Source: Runella rosea (GTDB taxonomy: Bacteria > Bacteroidota > Bacteroidia > Cytophagales > Spirosomataceae). From it: 64,000 nt of DNA. The notes beneath the pieces were generated by a model. It had not been told where the DNA came from. It searched no databases and saw only the letters and a list, made by a program, of their open reading frames with translations. How positions within the stretch are numbered: position 1 is the stretch's first letter; each line of letters starts with the position of its first letter. Location: NCBI RefSeq assembly GCF_003325355.1, contig NZ_CP030850.1, positions 1,612,001 to 1,676,000 of the forward strand, given 5' to 3'. This document shows positions 54,879 through 64,000 of this stretch, piece after piece. A program made the position numbers and the translations under genes.

Positions 54879-55679
54879 ATGGAAACATCTCAATACACCT
54901 ACTTAGGAATACTAAGAGGACTTTTGGTTTTTTGGATATTATTTTGTACGTACGGCTGCAATCGGCAAAATCCACCCGAAGAACCGCTGCCTGCCCATAA
55001 ACTCCCCAAACTAAGCAATGTTGTTGCCTTCAATCGAAAGCATGAATTTTTTTATGATTCAAAAGACCTCGTAAATCGAATTAGCATCATCAATAATTAT
55101 CAGAGCGAAGAGGAGTTTAGCACTCACTACACGCTAACCTACAATTCTAGCGGCAAGTTAGTGAAGGTCTTGGGACAGGAAGACTCGGGCACTATTAGAG
55201 AAACCCATTATTTTTACGACAAAACTTCGCTCATCAAAACCGAGGAGTATTCAAATAAAATTCTCACAAGAACGATTAAGTATACATTTAACCCCGACGG
55301 AAAACTCATTGAAAAAACCAGGAAGCTTGCCCAGCCCAACGACCAAGAACCCGAAACACTGAAGTATACCTACGTTTATGACGCACAAAGCAACCTAACT
55401 CAGGAAACCAGTTATACCCCAGGGAAAGCACTCGATGATTGGACGGTTTATCAAACGGTAATGTATCGTAAATACGACGATAAACCCTACGTGGAGCAGA
55501 TGATGAAATACCCGCTTCTCCCTCATGTAGTAATGCATCGCAACAACCCCCAAGAAATCATTGTGAAAGGGGGCTGGTATTCCTACCTCATTACCAACGC
55601 GTATGAATACAACGAGAAGGGCTGGCCAATCAAAAAGGTAATTGGCGGAACCGAAAAACTGTTTTTTAGCTATTATTGA
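54879..55679 (+). CDS. Lipoprotein with YD/RHS-like repeats
   Basis: A 266-residue lipoprotein (hydrophobic segment GLLVFWILFCTYGC, lipobox TYGC) followed by about six strand pairs of the YD-repeat type: FYDSKDLVNRISI, YNSSGKLVKVLG, YDKTSLIKTEEY, FNPDGKLIEKTR, YDAQSNLTQETSY and YNEKGWPIKKV. Such short repeat lipoproteins (DUF4595-like) are frequent in Bacteroidota and lie at the outer membrane; their function is unknown. Not a toxin: there is no RHS core or C-terminal toxin domain. Confidence 0.8.
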   Translation: METSQYTYLGILRGLLVFWILFCTYGCNRQNPPEEPLPAHKLPKLSNVVAFNRKHEFFYDSKDLVNRISIINNYQSEEEFSTHYTLTYNSSGKLVKVLGQEDSGTIRETHYFYDKTSLIKTEEYSNKILTRTIKYTFNPDGKLIEKTRKLAQPNDQEPETLKYTYVYDAQSNLTQETSYTPGKALDDWTVYQTVMYRKYDDKPYVEQMMKYPLLPHVVMHRNNPQEIIVKGGWYSYLITNAYEYNEKGWPIKKVIGGTEKLFFSYY

Positions 55680-55844
55680 TTTCTGTTGGGGATTGATTTA
55701 AGTCATTTTAGAACCCAATGATAGCAATTCATGCTAAATGGAATTGACAAAAGCCTTCCAAATCATGAACTTTACTTCACGATTCGGCCACCCGTTGAGA
55801 CGAGATCAGCATACAAACAGTTTTTCATTCATCATTTTACAGCC

Positions 55845-56150
55845 ATGACCATCAAAACAGTATTCTTTGCACTTCTGGTAAGTGCCCTCAGTCTGACGAG
55901 CACCCATGCCAAGAAAGCCTCTCAAAGCACCTACTTTTGGGTAATTGAAAACGGAACGGAGACACAGCCCTTTAGCATTGTCCGTATTTATCGCGACGAC
56001 AATCAGCTTGTGTACGAAAAGCAACTTTCGAACGTAGAACTTGATATAAAAAAAGCAGGAACCCGGCGGAAACTTAACAAAATCCTGCGTGCCTATACCT
56101 CATGGGCCCAACGGGTAAGTAAGCTAACTGCCGAAGAGATTCCTGCTTAA
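55845..56150 (+). CDS. Small secreted hypothetical protein
   Basis: A 101-residue protein from the ATG at 55845, with a clean signal peptide (MTIKTVFFALLVSALSLTSTHA, cut before KKA). The mature part (TYFWVIENGTETQPFSIVRIYRDDNQLVYEKQL) is a short beta-rich domain with a basic helical end. No family recognised. The open frame extends to 55731, but the added residues lack any signal or family pattern. It lies 165 nt after the YD-repeat lipoprotein and is probably periplasmic. Confidence 0.7.
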   Translation: MTIKTVFFALLVSALSLTSTHAKKASQSTYFWVIENGTETQPFSIVRIYRDDNQLVYEKQLSNVELDIKKAGTRRKLNKILRAYTSWAQRVSKLTAEEIPA

Positions 56151-56195
56151 CGAAAGTTGGAAAAACCGAAAGTAACTGTCTCCTCAGTGAGGCGG

Positions 56196-57527
56196 TTACT
56201 TTTGGGTTCCGTGCTCAGTATTTCGATTAAATACTTTGTAAAGCACAAACGCAACCACCAACGCACCAATGTAATAACCCGTAAGCAACGGGTTGGAAAC
56301 CGCCACCGCCACCAGCGCCACTCCCGCAAGAATTAGGGCACAAAGCGGAACAAAAGGGTAAGCAGGCGACAAGAAAGGACGCTTTAGCGTAGGTTCTTTA
56401 CGACGAAGCTGAATCACAGAAATGGAACCAAAACAATACAGGGTCAGCGCACCAAGCACCGACAAAATGATAATTTCGGCGGCGGTATTTGAAAACAATA
56501 TCAAAATTCCCACCAACATATTGACGACCAAGGCGTTGGTAGGCGTTTTAAACTTAGCATGAACTTTTCCGAGTACGCCCGGAAAATGCCCGATACGTCC
56601 CATTTCAAAAGTTGCTCTTCCAGCCGCCATCAACAATCCATGAAAAGAGGCTACCAGACCAAAAAGGCCAAAAACAATGACCGCAAAATACAACGGATTG
56701 GCCTCCCCCACGAGACGCGCTAAGGCCAGTGGCAGCGGTGAATCAGAAGTTGTACCGTCTGGTTTGTACACAATGGCTTCCCACCCCCCTACACCAACGG
56801 AGCAAATAAACGTAAAGGCACACAGCACCACCAACGTAAGCATGGCCGAACCAAAACCGCGAATAAGATCCCGCTGAGGGTTTCGGCTTTCTTCGGCGGC
56901 GTTGGCCAAGCCTTCAATGCCCAGAAAAAACCAAATGGAAAAAGGGAGAGCCGCCCAAACGCCCGCCCATCCATTGGGTAGCGCGTTGGCCGTAAGATTT
57001 TGAATTGAAATTTGGTTGTAGGTTGCCCCCGCAAACAATATTAACCCCGCCACGGCCAAAAAAGTAATCAACAACTCAAAAGTAGCCGCCAGCTGCACGC
57101 CCACAACATTGAGTAACGTGAATAGCATATACGCACCCAATGCTGCGTAGGTTGGCGGCAATTCAGGAAAGAACAAATTAATGTGAGCACCGATACCCAC
57201 CGAAATCGCGGGCGGTGCCAACACAAATTCAAACACTTGGGCTATGCCCGCCATAAATCCCCAATCCCGTCCCAAAGCCCGCGTGGCGTAATCAAACACC
57301 CCACCTGCTTTGGGAATGGCACACGATAATTCGGCGTATCCTAGCGTAAAACAAACATACATAATGACCGATAAGACCGTGGCAACGGCCATTCCTAAAG
57401 TACCCCCTTTCTCTAGTCCAAAGTTCCACCCGAAATACATTCCGGAAATAACGTAACCTACGCCTAGCCCCCAAAGTAAAGTTGGGGTAAGCGAACGATG
57501 CAAATTTTCATTTTGGGACATAAACAA
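56196..57527 (-). CDS. APC-superfamily transporter, ethanolamine permease type
   Basis: A 443-residue transporter with twelve predicted helices. The first broken helix GLGVGYVISGMYFGWNFGLEKGG and the following AELSCAIPKAGGVFDYATRALG are characteristic of the ethanolamine permease branch of the APC superfamily. FGLVASFHGLLMAAGRATFEMGRIGHFPG is the typical helix 8 region. Substrate by family resemblance only: ethanolamine or a related amino alcohol or amino acid. No ethanolamine ammonia-lyase gene is nearby. Confidence 0.85.
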   Translation of the reverse strand: MFMSQNENLHRSLTPTLLWGLGVGYVISGMYFGWNFGLEKGGTLGMAVATVLSVIMYVCFTLGYAELSCAIPKAGGVFDYATRALGRDWGFMAGIAQVFEFVLAPPAISVGIGAHINLFFPELPPTYAALGAYMLFTLLNVVGVQLAATFELLITFLAVAGLILFAGATYNQISIQNLTANALPNGWAGVWAALPFSIWFFLGIEGLANAAEESRNPQRDLIRGFGSAMLTLVVLCAFTFICSVGVGGWEAIVYKPDGTTSDSPLPLALARLVGEANPLYFAVIVFGLFGLVASFHGLLMAAGRATFEMGRIGHFPGVLGKVHAKFKTPTNALVVNMLVGILILFSNTAAEIIILSVLGALTLYCFGSISVIQLRRKEPTLKRPFLSPAYPFVPLCALILAGVALVAVAVSNPLLTGYYIGALVVAFVLYKVFNRNTEHGTQK

Positions 57528-57601
57528 TCAGTTAAGAGTAGAGTGGGCTATATAATAAGAGTGTGTGATGTGGGTACTTACAAAATGGCAAAAAGTTACT
57601 T

Positions 57602-58561
57602 CTAGACCTGAAAAGTAGTGACGGTGACCAACACGTCAAACGCAATTAACACCAATGCTGCCAGTAAAAAATACCTGTATTTATTACTGACTACGGCCAC
57701 CTTCCGACTATCAATTAATCGACTTTCCACCGAATTTATCGCATCTACTACTTCCGGAATAGCATTAGACCGGTTGTTTATCTCAAAATACTTCCCGCCG
57801 GTGGTCGTGGCCAAGTCTCGCAGGTAAGCCGCGTTCAGTTTGGTCGTCACCACCTGCCCGTTTTCATCTTTTATCCAATCTCCCTTTTGACGAATATGCC
57901 CCCCCGCGTTTGTTCCGATTCCTACGATAAACAGATTAAAGCCAAACTGCCGAACCGAAGCCAACGTTTTGCGCTCACAGTTCCCAAAATCTTCCCCGTC
58001 GGTCATCAACAAAATGATTTTTGACGTATTTGCCGCAGGGTTCTGGAGTAATTTCTGAATGCATAATTCCAGCGCACTGCAAATATCCGTTCCAGTATTA
58101 CTTACCTGCAACGTACTCAGCGATTGCGTAAATAGTTCAAACGCATTAAGATCAAACGTAAGGGGAACTTGCAAAAAAGCTTCCGACGAAAAGATAATTA
58201 ATCCAAAACGATTTTCGACCAACGAAGCACTGAGCCGTTGCAACTCAAACTTCACTTTTTCTAGTCGTGAGGGCTGTATATCGGTCGCATCCATGGATTT
58301 AGAAACATCGACCAATACCATCACGTCTTTTCCTTCCGCAATAATATCACGTTCAGGCTCCCCAAAAAAAGGCCCTAACAGTGCCACAATCAGCAGCGCA
58401 AAATACGTAGTGCGAAGAAAAAATTTAATCACAACAGCACGGGCCGTTGCTCCTAACGCCCTCGCAACCAAAAAAGTACGGCCAATGTAAAGTACATAGA
58501 GTACGAGAAACGTACCCATAAAAATGTATTCAACCGCGGTGAGTTCGTAGTTAAAATTCAT
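57602..58561 (-). CDS. VWA-domain membrane protein, BatA/BatB-like
   Basis: A 319-residue protein with two N-terminal membrane helices, a von Willebrand A domain and a C-terminal anchor helix. The metal-ion-dependent adhesion site is complete: DVSKS (Asp85, Ser87, Ser89), a later Thr in NTGTDI, and MTDGED. This is the Bacteroides aerotolerance (BatA/BatB) layout. Unusually, it stands alone here without MoxR, DUF58 or other Bat partners within view, unless these lie outside the window. Confidence 0.88.
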   Translation of the reverse strand: MNFNYELTAVEYIFMGTFLVLYVLYIGRTFLVARALGATARAVVIKFFLRTTYFALLIVALLGPFFGEPERDIIAEGKDVMVLVDVSKSMDATDIQPSRLEKVKFELQRLSASLVENRFGLIIFSSEAFLQVPLTFDLNAFELFTQSLSTLQVSNTGTDICSALELCIQKLLQNPAANTSKIILLMTDGEDFGNCERKTLASVRQFGFNLFIVGIGTNAGGHIRQKGDWIKDENGQVVTTKLNAAYLRDLATTTGGKYFEINNRSNAIPEVVDAINSVESRLIDSRKVAVVSNKYRYFLLAALVLIAFDVLVTVTTFQV

Positions 58562-58633
58562 AAAAAGGGTGAAATAATGGCCAAATTAACAAAAAAACCA
58601 TTGCAGAAGGAGTGTTAACGTTACTCTATAGAC

Positions 58634-58641
58634 TAATTTTG
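58634..58641 (+). promoter_or_regulatory. -7 box adjoining the tsaC start codon
   Basis: TAATTTTG matches TAnnTTTG and ends 4 nt before the tsaC ATG (58646). Transcription would start at or beside the A of the ATG, implying a leaderless message. Confidence 0.5.
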
Positions 58642-58645
58642 CGTC

Positions 58646-59608
58646 ATGGCAATCATTGGAACCGATATTTTATCCGTTAAACAACTGCTCTGCGCAGGAG
58701 AAGTAGTGGGCATTCCGACCGAAACAGTATATGGTTTGGCGGGCAACGCCTTTAACGACGATGCGGTATTAAAGATTTTTAGCGTGAAGAACCGTCCGCA
58801 ATTTGACCCCCTTATTGTTCATACCGATTCCATTGCGCACGCCTCCACTTTTATCATTTCTTTTCCCGATAAAGCCAAGCAACTGGCCGAGGCTTTTTGG
58901 CCAGGCCCGCTTACGTTGCTTCTGCCCAAATCAGATGCCGTTTCTGATTTAGTGACGTCTGGGCTCTCCACCGTCGCCATCCGCATCCCCAATCATCCGC
59001 TGACGCTGGAGTTGCTTGCTTCCCTTGATTTTCCATTGGCCGCTCCGAGCGCCAATCCCTTTGGGTACATTAGTCCCACGTCGGCGCTGCACGTTGAAAA
59101 CCAACTAGGAAAGAAAATCCCTTACATCCTCGACGGCGGCGAGAGCACGGTGGGCATTGAATCCACCATTGTAGGGTTTGAAGGCGACGATGCCGTGGTA
59201 TATCGTCTAGGTGGGATTGCGGTAGAAGCCATTGAGCGCATCATCGGCCCCGTGCAAACTGTATCGCACTCTACCTCCAATCCCAAAGCGCCAGGGATGT
59301 TAAAAAGCCACTATTCACCTAGAAAACCACTGCTTATCAATCCTTTACCTGAAATATTACAACAGTATTCTCCAAACCAAATCGGCAGTCTAACATTTGA
59401 CCATTTGGTGGATTCTATTCCCACAGAAAACCAACGCGTTCTTTCTCCCACCGCTGATTACCCCGAAGCCGCCAAACACCTTTTTGCGTACATGCGCCAG
59501 CTAGACAGCCTCCCAATTGAAGTAATTTATGCGGAATTGCTCCCCGAAAAAGACCTAGGGCGTGCCATCAATGACCGCATCCGTCGGGCGGCGGTGAGGG
59601 AGGTATAA
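58646..59608 (+). CDS. tsaC: L-threonylcarbamoyladenylate synthase (Sua5 type)
   Basis: Makes threonylcarbamoyl-AMP from threonine, bicarbonate and ATP for t6A tRNA modification. The YrdC domain (about 1-200) opens with VVGIPTETVYGLAGNAF, then KNRPQFDPLIVH, FWPGPLTLLLPKS, VAIRIPNHPL and APSANPFGYISPT. The extra C-terminal Sua5 domain (about 215-320) after APGMLKSHYSPRKPL makes it the long Sua5 form. Its pathway partner tsaB is at 38.9 kb. A -7 box sits 4 nt before the start. Confidence 0.96.
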   Translation: MAIIGTDILSVKQLLCAGEVVGIPTETVYGLAGNAFNDDAVLKIFSVKNRPQFDPLIVHTDSIAHASTFIISFPDKAKQLAEAFWPGPLTLLLPKSDAVSDLVTSGLSTVAIRIPNHPLTLELLASLDFPLAAPSANPFGYISPTSALHVENQLGKKIPYILDGGESTVGIESTIVGFEGDDAVVYRLGGIAVEAIERIIGPVQTVSHSTSNPKAPGMLKSHYSPRKPLLINPLPEILQQYSPNQIGSLTFDHLVDSIPTENQRVLSPTADYPEAAKHLFAYMRQLDSLPIEVIYAELLPEKDLGRAINDRIRRAAVREV

Positions 59609-59655
59609 ATCTTATTTGCATGAAACATAAACAGGCCAAAAGCAGTTAAAAACGC

Positions 59656-60447
59656 ATGGATACCATTGATTTTACTCAACCGTGGACTTTTGCCCAAACT
59701 ACACTGTACTTTTTTTTGGGGATTTTCGGGCGTTATGTACTCATTGCGGCCCTGTTTCATTACCTTTTTAAAGTAAAATACGAGGCTTATTTTCAATCCC
59801 GCGAAGTAAATCAACGCCCCCGACGTGAAGGACAGCATTGGCGAGAAGTCGGTTTTTCATTCATCACCGCTCTAATCTTTGCTTTTGTTGGTACGGGAAT
59901 GGTGGTGGCTTGGCAAAAAGAATATACCCAAATTTACACCGACCTTCACGAGCACTCCACACTTTGGTTTATTGTTAGTATTTTGATTATTCTCTTTTGC
60001 CACGAAACCTATTATTATTGGCTTCACCGCTGGATGCACCATCCAAAAGTGTACAAATGGGTTCATAAAGCGCACCACGACAGCATTACCACCTCGGCCT
60101 GGACTTCATTTTCATTCCATCCGATAGAAAGTGTTTTACAGGCGATTGTCCTGCCAGTCTTGCTGTTTATTATTCCGCTTCATTACGTTGCCATCGGTAT
60201 TATATTATTGATTATGACCACCACTAGCGTTATCAATCATTTGAATACCGAACTATATCCGCGCGATTTTCACCGTCATTGGTTTGGTAAATGGTGGATT
60301 GGCGCTACGCATCACAGTCTTCACCATTCGCAGTTCAAATACAATTACGGGCTATATTTTACCTTTTGGGATAAGTGGATTGGCACCGAAAGCCCAGATT
60401 TTAAGAAATTGTTTGAGAAAAAAACGGCAAAAGGGGAAAAAGTGTAA
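59656..60447 (+). CDS. Sterol desaturase / fatty acid hydroxylase superfamily protein
   Basis: A 263-residue integral membrane di-iron enzyme. Histidine clusters that bind the metals are all present: HETYYYWLHRWMHH, VHKAHHDS and THHSLHHSQF. Four membrane helices surround them. Bacteroidota members hydroxylate fatty acyl chains or carotenoids; the exact substrate is open. The stop codon is embedded in a long inverted repeat that also lies just before the convergent glpK end. Confidence 0.9.
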   Translation: MDTIDFTQPWTFAQTTLYFFLGIFGRYVLIAALFHYLFKVKYEAYFQSREVNQRPRREGQHWREVGFSFITALIFAFVGTGMVVAWQKEYTQIYTDLHEHSTLWFIVSILIILFCHETYYYWLHRWMHHPKVYKWVHKAHHDSITTSAWTSFSFHPIESVLQAIVLPVLLFIIPLHYVAIGIILLIMTTTSVINHLNTELYPRDFHRHWFGKWWIGATHHSLHHSQFKYNYGLYFTFWDKWIGTESPDFKKLFEKKTAKGEKV

Positions 60448-60495
60448 AGTGTAAAGGTTAAACTTTCAACATTTCACCCCTACACTTTACACTTT
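60439..60495. terminator. Inverted repeat overlapping the hydroxylase stop codon
   Basis: AAAGTGTAAAGTGTA (60439-60453) and TACACTTTACACTTT (60481-60495) pair perfectly over 15 bp around a 27-nt loop. The left arm contains the TAA stop (60445-60447). Each arm is itself a tandem of AAGTGTA. It lies between convergent genes and probably ends transcription from both sides. Confidence 0.6.
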
Positions 60496-60513
60496 CATTA
60501 CACTCTGCACTTT

Positions 60514-62013
60514 TCAATCTTCCCAGCCAAAAGAGCGCTCTACGGCTTTGTGCCAACCTTTGTATAATTTAGCCCGTTGCTCACTTTCCATTTTAGGGTT
60601 CCAGGTATGGGCAATCCCCCAATTCTGACGTAAATCGTCGAAGTTTTCCCAATAGCCTACCGCCAAACCTGCCGCATACGCCGCGCCCAAAGCCGTAGTT
60701 TCGGTCACCGCTGGGCAAACGACGGGTACGTTGAGCATATCCGCCTGAAACTGCATGAGCGTTTCATTGGCGACCATGCCACCGTCCACGCGCAATGATT
60801 TAAGCTCAATATCAGCGTCTTTTTCCATCGCGTTCATTACGTCGAGGGTTTGATAAGCCGTTGCTTCCAGCACCGCCCGTGCAATGTGAGCCTTGGTCAC
60901 GTAGCGCGTCAAGCCCGCAATTACTCCCCGAGCGTCAGCCTTCCAATAAGGCGCATACAAACCCGAAAATGCTGGCACAAAATACGCCCCGCCGTTATCT
61001 TCGACCGATTTTGCCAGTGTTTCTACATCACTGCTTTTTTCAATCATTCCCAAGTTATCACGCAGCCATTGAACCAGTGCTCCCGCAATGGCAACACTCC
61101 CTTCCAACGCATAATTAACGGGTTGATTTCCAAATTTATACGCCACTGTCGTAAGCAGTCCTTGCGTAGAGACCTTTAGCTCCGTACCCGTATTGAGCAA
61201 CATAAAACAACCCGTTCCGTAGGTATTTTTGGCCTGCCCAGGTTCGAAGCAAGTTTGACCAACCAACGCCGCGTGTTGGTCGCCCAAGTCTCCCGCAATC
61301 GGTACATTGGGCAATACATCAAGTACCACGTTTCCATACACTTCACTGCTACTTTTGATAAAAGGAAGCATCGCACTTGGAATGCCAAAAGCAGCCAACA
61401 TATCTGAATCCCAAGCCAACGTATGGAGGTTCATCAACTGCGTGCGGCTGGCATTGGTCACGTCGGTTACGTGCGTGCCGCCGTGTGGCCCTCCCGTCAA
61501 ATTCCAAATCAGGAAGGTATCCATGGTACCAAAAAGCGCCTCTCCTTTTTCGGCATCTTCGCGCAGACCAGGCACATTATCCAACAACCATTTCAGTTTT
61601 AAGCCGCTGAAATACGTGGCCAAAGGCAAGCCTGTTTGGGCACGAAAGCGGTCTTGTCCGCCGTCTTGGGCAAAATGATTTACTAGGTCGCCCGTACGGG
61701 TATCCTGCCAAACTAGGGCATTGTAATAAGGTTTTCCAGTTTTCCGATTCCAAACGGCGGTGGTTTCACGTTGGTTAGTAATGCCGACGGCGGCAATTTC
61801 AGTAGCAGAAATCGACGCATTGATGCGGGCACCCGCAATCACTTCGAGCGTATTTTTCCAGATTTCTTCGGGGTTATGTTCCACCCAACCTGGCTGAGGA
61901 TAAATTTGTTGGTGTTCTTTCTGACCTACTGAAATAATATTTCCCTGTCGGTCAAAAATAATGCAACGGGTACTCGTGGTACCCTGATCAATGGCAGCTA
62001 CGTATTTAGACAT
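60514..62013 (-). CDS. glpK: Glycerol kinase
   Basis: FGGY-family kinase phosphorylating glycerol to glycerol 3-phosphate. 499 residues. N-terminal [14 protein letters not shown] (phosphate-1 motif), [21 protein letters not shown] (glycerol-site residues), [28 protein letters not shown], and the late [18 protein letters not shown] and [13 protein letters not shown] regions are all standard. It starts 17 nt after the GT-C gene on the same strand, so they are probably co-transcribed; no glpF or glpD is adjacent. Confidence 0.97.
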   Translation of the reverse strand: MSKYVAAIDQGTTSTRCIIFDRQGNIISVGQKEHQQIYPQPGWVEHNPEEIWKNTLEVIAGARINASISATEIAAVGITNQRETTAVWNRKTGKPYYNALVWQDTRTGDLVNHFAQDGGQDRFRAQTGLPLATYFSGLKLKWLLDNVPGLREDAEKGEALFGTMDTFLIWNLTGGPHGGTHVTDVTNASRTQLMNLHTLAWDSDMLAAFGIPSAMLPFIKSSSEVYGNVVLDVLPNVPIAGDLGDQHAALVGQTCFEPGQAKNTYGTGCFMLLNTGTELKVSTQGLLTTVAYKFGNQPVNYALEGSVAIAGALVQWLRDNLGMIEKSSDVETLAKSVEDNGGAYFVPAFSGLYAPYWKADARGVIAGLTRYVTKAHIARAVLEATAYQTLDVMNAMEKDADIELKSLRVDGGMVANETLMQFQADMLNVPVVCPAVTETTALGAAYAAGLAVGYWENFDDLRQNWGIAHTWNPKMESEQRAKLYKGWHKAVERSFGWED

Positions 62014-62030
62014 TATTGGTGAAAGGTTTA

Positions 62031-63365
62031 TTAAGCAATAAACTTAAACAAACTTTCAATACCGAAATAAATACTGTATAAAAATGCCAAACCTATCATA
62101 CTGAACAATCCGATTTTGTACAAAAAGGCACTTCGGGACCGCAAATAAGAAAGCCCTACGTAAAACATGGCCAATATACTGAAGAACGATTGCAGGAACA
62201 GACGCCCCTGAAAACAAGACCACGCATCGTACCTAAATCCAGCCGTCAATACCAGGGCTACACTCACCACCAGAAGGCCAAGCCAGGTACTTTTTTCGAT
62301 ATTTTCACGAAATTCTGAGGCCGTCAACAAAGGTATTTTTGTCAAAAAAAGAACTGTTTGACGAATTAATAACCCCAAACCCAACAAAATAATCAGCGTG
62401 GGAATCATCGCTACCAAGTAAATCAAACTGCCGATGTAGCGAAAACGCGTTTTCACCCCCAACGAAAAATCATTTTCGAGGTCCGCGAATTTATACCAAA
62501 AAGTACTGTAGAAAAGGACAGGATAGACATGCAATAATTTTTCATCTCCATGATAAATGACGGGCGATTTCATCAAACGTATCAAATGAAATCCGTAATA
62601 GCTTTTCGGACCAGTGTACATTTTTTGGTCATTCAACGGGAAAATATCCATGTTATGAACCACGGGTTTTCCTTCATAGTACCAATTTTCGGCAAACTTA
62701 TACCCTCCTGTTATCCCAGTAATAAACCCCAAAATCATCAGGCGTAGCACTATCTTTTGCCATTTGATTTTAAAGTACCACAGCGTAAGGGCGATTGCCC
62801 CAAAAACGATGGGAACGAACGCCAAAAAAGTCCCCTTGGTTAAAAGTCCGATACCGAGTGCCAACGCCAACCAACGTTCGGTTTTGGGAGAGGGAGATTG
62901 AAAAAAGCGAGATAACAACCAAAAACACCACGTCCCTACCGTAAACGCCAAACTGTCGTTGGTGACATATAAAGAAAAGGTAATGTATGAATGGAGGAAA
63001 ATGGCCAGTAAAAAACTTACATTGCGGGTCAAAACGTGGCTAAAGTAATGTTTTGCCAACAAATACAGTACGTATAAATTCAAACATGACAGGATAACCG
63101 ACAATAATTGAGTCACTTTCAGACTTGAAAGGGTATCAAAAGCAAAGAAAGGCTGCGCCAACAAATAATACAGCGGCGGGTGCATGGCACAAAAAATCTC
63201 GCGGGTAAGCGGGAGACGGTGCTGAGTAGCAATAAAATTGATGATTTCGCCATGCGCATCGGCGCCGTAAGGAGAAATAAAAAAATAGAGAAATACTCTC
63301 AACGCAATGCCAAACCAAAGCAAGAAGGTAAGCGCTCGTTCACGTTCAAAAAAAGAAATCAACAT
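62031..63365 (-). CDS. GT39/ArnT-like membrane glycosyltransferase
   Basis: A 444-residue polytopic GT-C protein. After the first helix comes [22 protein letters not shown], an outer loop with the acidic catalytic position, followed by [16 protein letters not shown], the HPPLYY motif typical of PMT/ArnT-like enzymes. About eleven helices follow. Such enzymes move a sugar from a polyprenyl carrier to protein or lipid A. The acceptor is unknown. It leads glpK by 17 nt and has a -7 box upstream. Confidence 0.78.
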   Translation of the reverse strand: MLISFFERERALTFLLWFGIALRVFLYFFISPYGADAHGEIINFIATQHRLPLTREIFCAMHPPLYYLLAQPFFAFDTLSSLKVTQLLSVILSCLNLYVLYLLAKHYFSHVLTRNVSFLLAIFLHSYITFSLYVTNDSLAFTVGTWCFWLLSRFFQSPSPKTERWLALALGIGLLTKGTFLAFVPIVFGAIALTLWYFKIKWQKIVLRLMILGFITGITGGYKFAENWYYEGKPVVHNMDIFPLNDQKMYTGPKSYYGFHLIRLMKSPVIYHGDEKLLHVYPVLFYSTFWYKFADLENDFSLGVKTRFRYIGSLIYLVAMIPTLIILLGLGLLIRQTVLFLTKIPLLTASEFRENIEKSTWLGLLVVSVALVLTAGFRYDAWSCFQGRLFLQSFFSILAMFYVGLSYLRSRSAFLYKIGLFSMIGLAFLYSIYFGIESLFKFIA

Positions 63366-63409
63366 CCGAGAAATTATAAATTACACAAACTACCTCCCGT
63401 ATCGGTCAA

Positions 63410-63417
63410 CAAAAGTA
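63410..63417 (-). promoter_or_regulatory. -7 box of the GT-C/glpK operon
   Basis: On the minus strand TACTTTTG matches TAnnTTTG, 44 nt before the GT-C start codon. Confidence 0.5.
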
Positions 63418-63529
63418 AAGAATAATGGGAGGTTTTTTGCACTTTTTTCTTGCAAAAGCCGTTATTTTGGCAGACTTTCGCAGACTTTTTTTGTTTCACC
63501 AAACACACTTTTTATGCTTCTAAGGCAAA

Positions 63530-64000
63530 ATGAAAAGTTCTTACACAAACCTAATTGAGCAGACGTTTGAATTCCCCACGCTGGAGTTTAACGTCCAAAA
63601 CGATGAGCTGTCGTTTAACAATGTACCCCTTATGGACATTATCCGCCAGTATGGTACACCGCTAAAAATCACTTATTTACCCAAAATCGGCGAGCACATC
63701 GGCAACGCCAAACAGTTTTTCAAAAACGCTTTTAAACGTTTCAATTACAAGGGTTCCTACACTTATTGTTATTGCACCAAGTCTTCTCATTTTAGTTTTG
63801 TTTTAGAAGAAGCGCTAAAGCATAACATCCACATCGAAACCTCGTCGGCGTTTGATATTCCCATTATTCGGAATCTCTACAAGGAGGGAAAAATTTCCAA
63901 AAGCACCTACATTATTTGCAACGGGTATAAACTGCCGCGGTACCAAAAAGCCATCACGGAGCTTATCAACGAAGGCTTCAATGTAATGCCTGTGTTGGAT
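63530..64000 (+). CDS. speA: Biosynthetic arginine decarboxylase (3' end outside window)
   Basis: N-terminal 157 residues of an alanine-racemase-fold (type III) PLP decarboxylase that makes agmatine for polyamine synthesis. The PLP Lys lies in YCYCTKSSHFSFV, the form found in Bacteroidota SpeA in place of the enterobacterial YPIKVNQ. LMDIIRQYGTPLKITYLPKIGEHI and HIETSSAFDIPIIRNL are family-typical. The window ends mid-gene, so the C-terminal domain is not seen. The start codon is preceded by an A-rich stretch. Confidence 0.9.
   Translation, partial: MKSSYTNLIEQTFEFPTLEFNVQNDELSFNNVPLMDIIRQYGTPLKITYLPKIGEHIGNAKQFFKNAFKRFNYKGSYTYCYCTKSSHFSFVLEEALKHNIHIETSSAFDIPIIRNLYKEGKISKSTYIICNGYKLPRYQKAITELINEGFNVMPVLD

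Overview
The window reads as chromosomal DNA of a Bacteroidota bacterium, most likely of the Cytophagales (Runella/Dyadobacter/Spirosoma-like; this placement is inference). The signs are repeated TAnnTTTG -7 promoter boxes, scarce Shine-Dalgarno sequences, a C-terminal domain resembling the 3-coathanger type, and families typical of the phylum (WbqC, VTC + DUF4956, ClpC, Mpl, BatA/BatB-like VWA, SpeA with a CTKSSH PLP site). I see no insertion sequence, integrated phage, CRISPR array, rRNA or tRNA gene. The one certain RNA gene is a tmRNA (37246-37616, minus), whose reading frame gives the tag GEYSYAMAA.

Layout. 1-9.95 kb: a truncated membrane acyltransferase, a VTC/DUF4956 pair, clpC, wbqC, a creatininase-family amidohydrolase, an LpxL-like acyltransferase, a LysR regulator and two tandem GNAT acetyltransferases. 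10-12.5 kb: an XRE-S24 repressor divergent from umuD-umuC, a self-contained mutagenic SOS module. 12.8-24.0 kb: the outstanding region, a compact hybrid NRPS-PKS locus of three genes. 24.2-36 kb: a Tat-exported Gfo/Idh oxidoreductase, katG, and a run of small redox and detoxification enzymes (HabB-like, NmrA-like, nitrilase-like, SDR, VOC, GNAT), a Crp/Fnr regulator and an S74-chaperoned surface protein. 36-64 kb: mostly housekeeping and envelope genes (an O-methyltransferase, ssrA, a beta-propeller lipoprotein, tsaB, mpl, an APH-like kinase, an HAD phosphatase, an SGNH esterase, a PIG-L deacetylase, pgmB, prfC, sixA, xerD, an ethanolamine-type permease, a VWA protein, tsaC, a fatty acid hydroxylase, glpK, GT-C proteins and the start of speA).

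The biosynthetic locus. Protein 1 (2173 aa) reads A-PCP-KS-AT-ACP-aminotransferase. Protein 2 (1336 aa) reads C-A-PCP-TE. Protein 3 is an Sfp-type phosphopantetheinyl transferase. Pocket residues read by eye give a proline-like code for the first A domain and a glycine code for the second. The AT carries the malonyl HAFH motif, and there is no KR, DH or ER domain. The simplest reading is Pro + malonyl extension + transamination of the beta-ketone + Gly + thioesterase release, i.e. a small beta,gamma-diamino-acyl-glycine or a ring formed from it. The architecture resembles the aminotransferase modules of iturin/mycosubtilin and microcystin McyE, reduced to a minimal stand-alone assembly line. 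No dedicated transporter or regulator is visible beside it.

A second item of interest is a near-identical ~48-nt sequence ending in a strong terminator hairpin. It occurs twice on opposite strands (47296-47347 plus, 54502-54550 minus). The first copy has its own well-formed Bacteroidota promoter and no gene downstream, which suggests a small RNA family. All family assignments were made by reading motifs by eye; no database search was possible.
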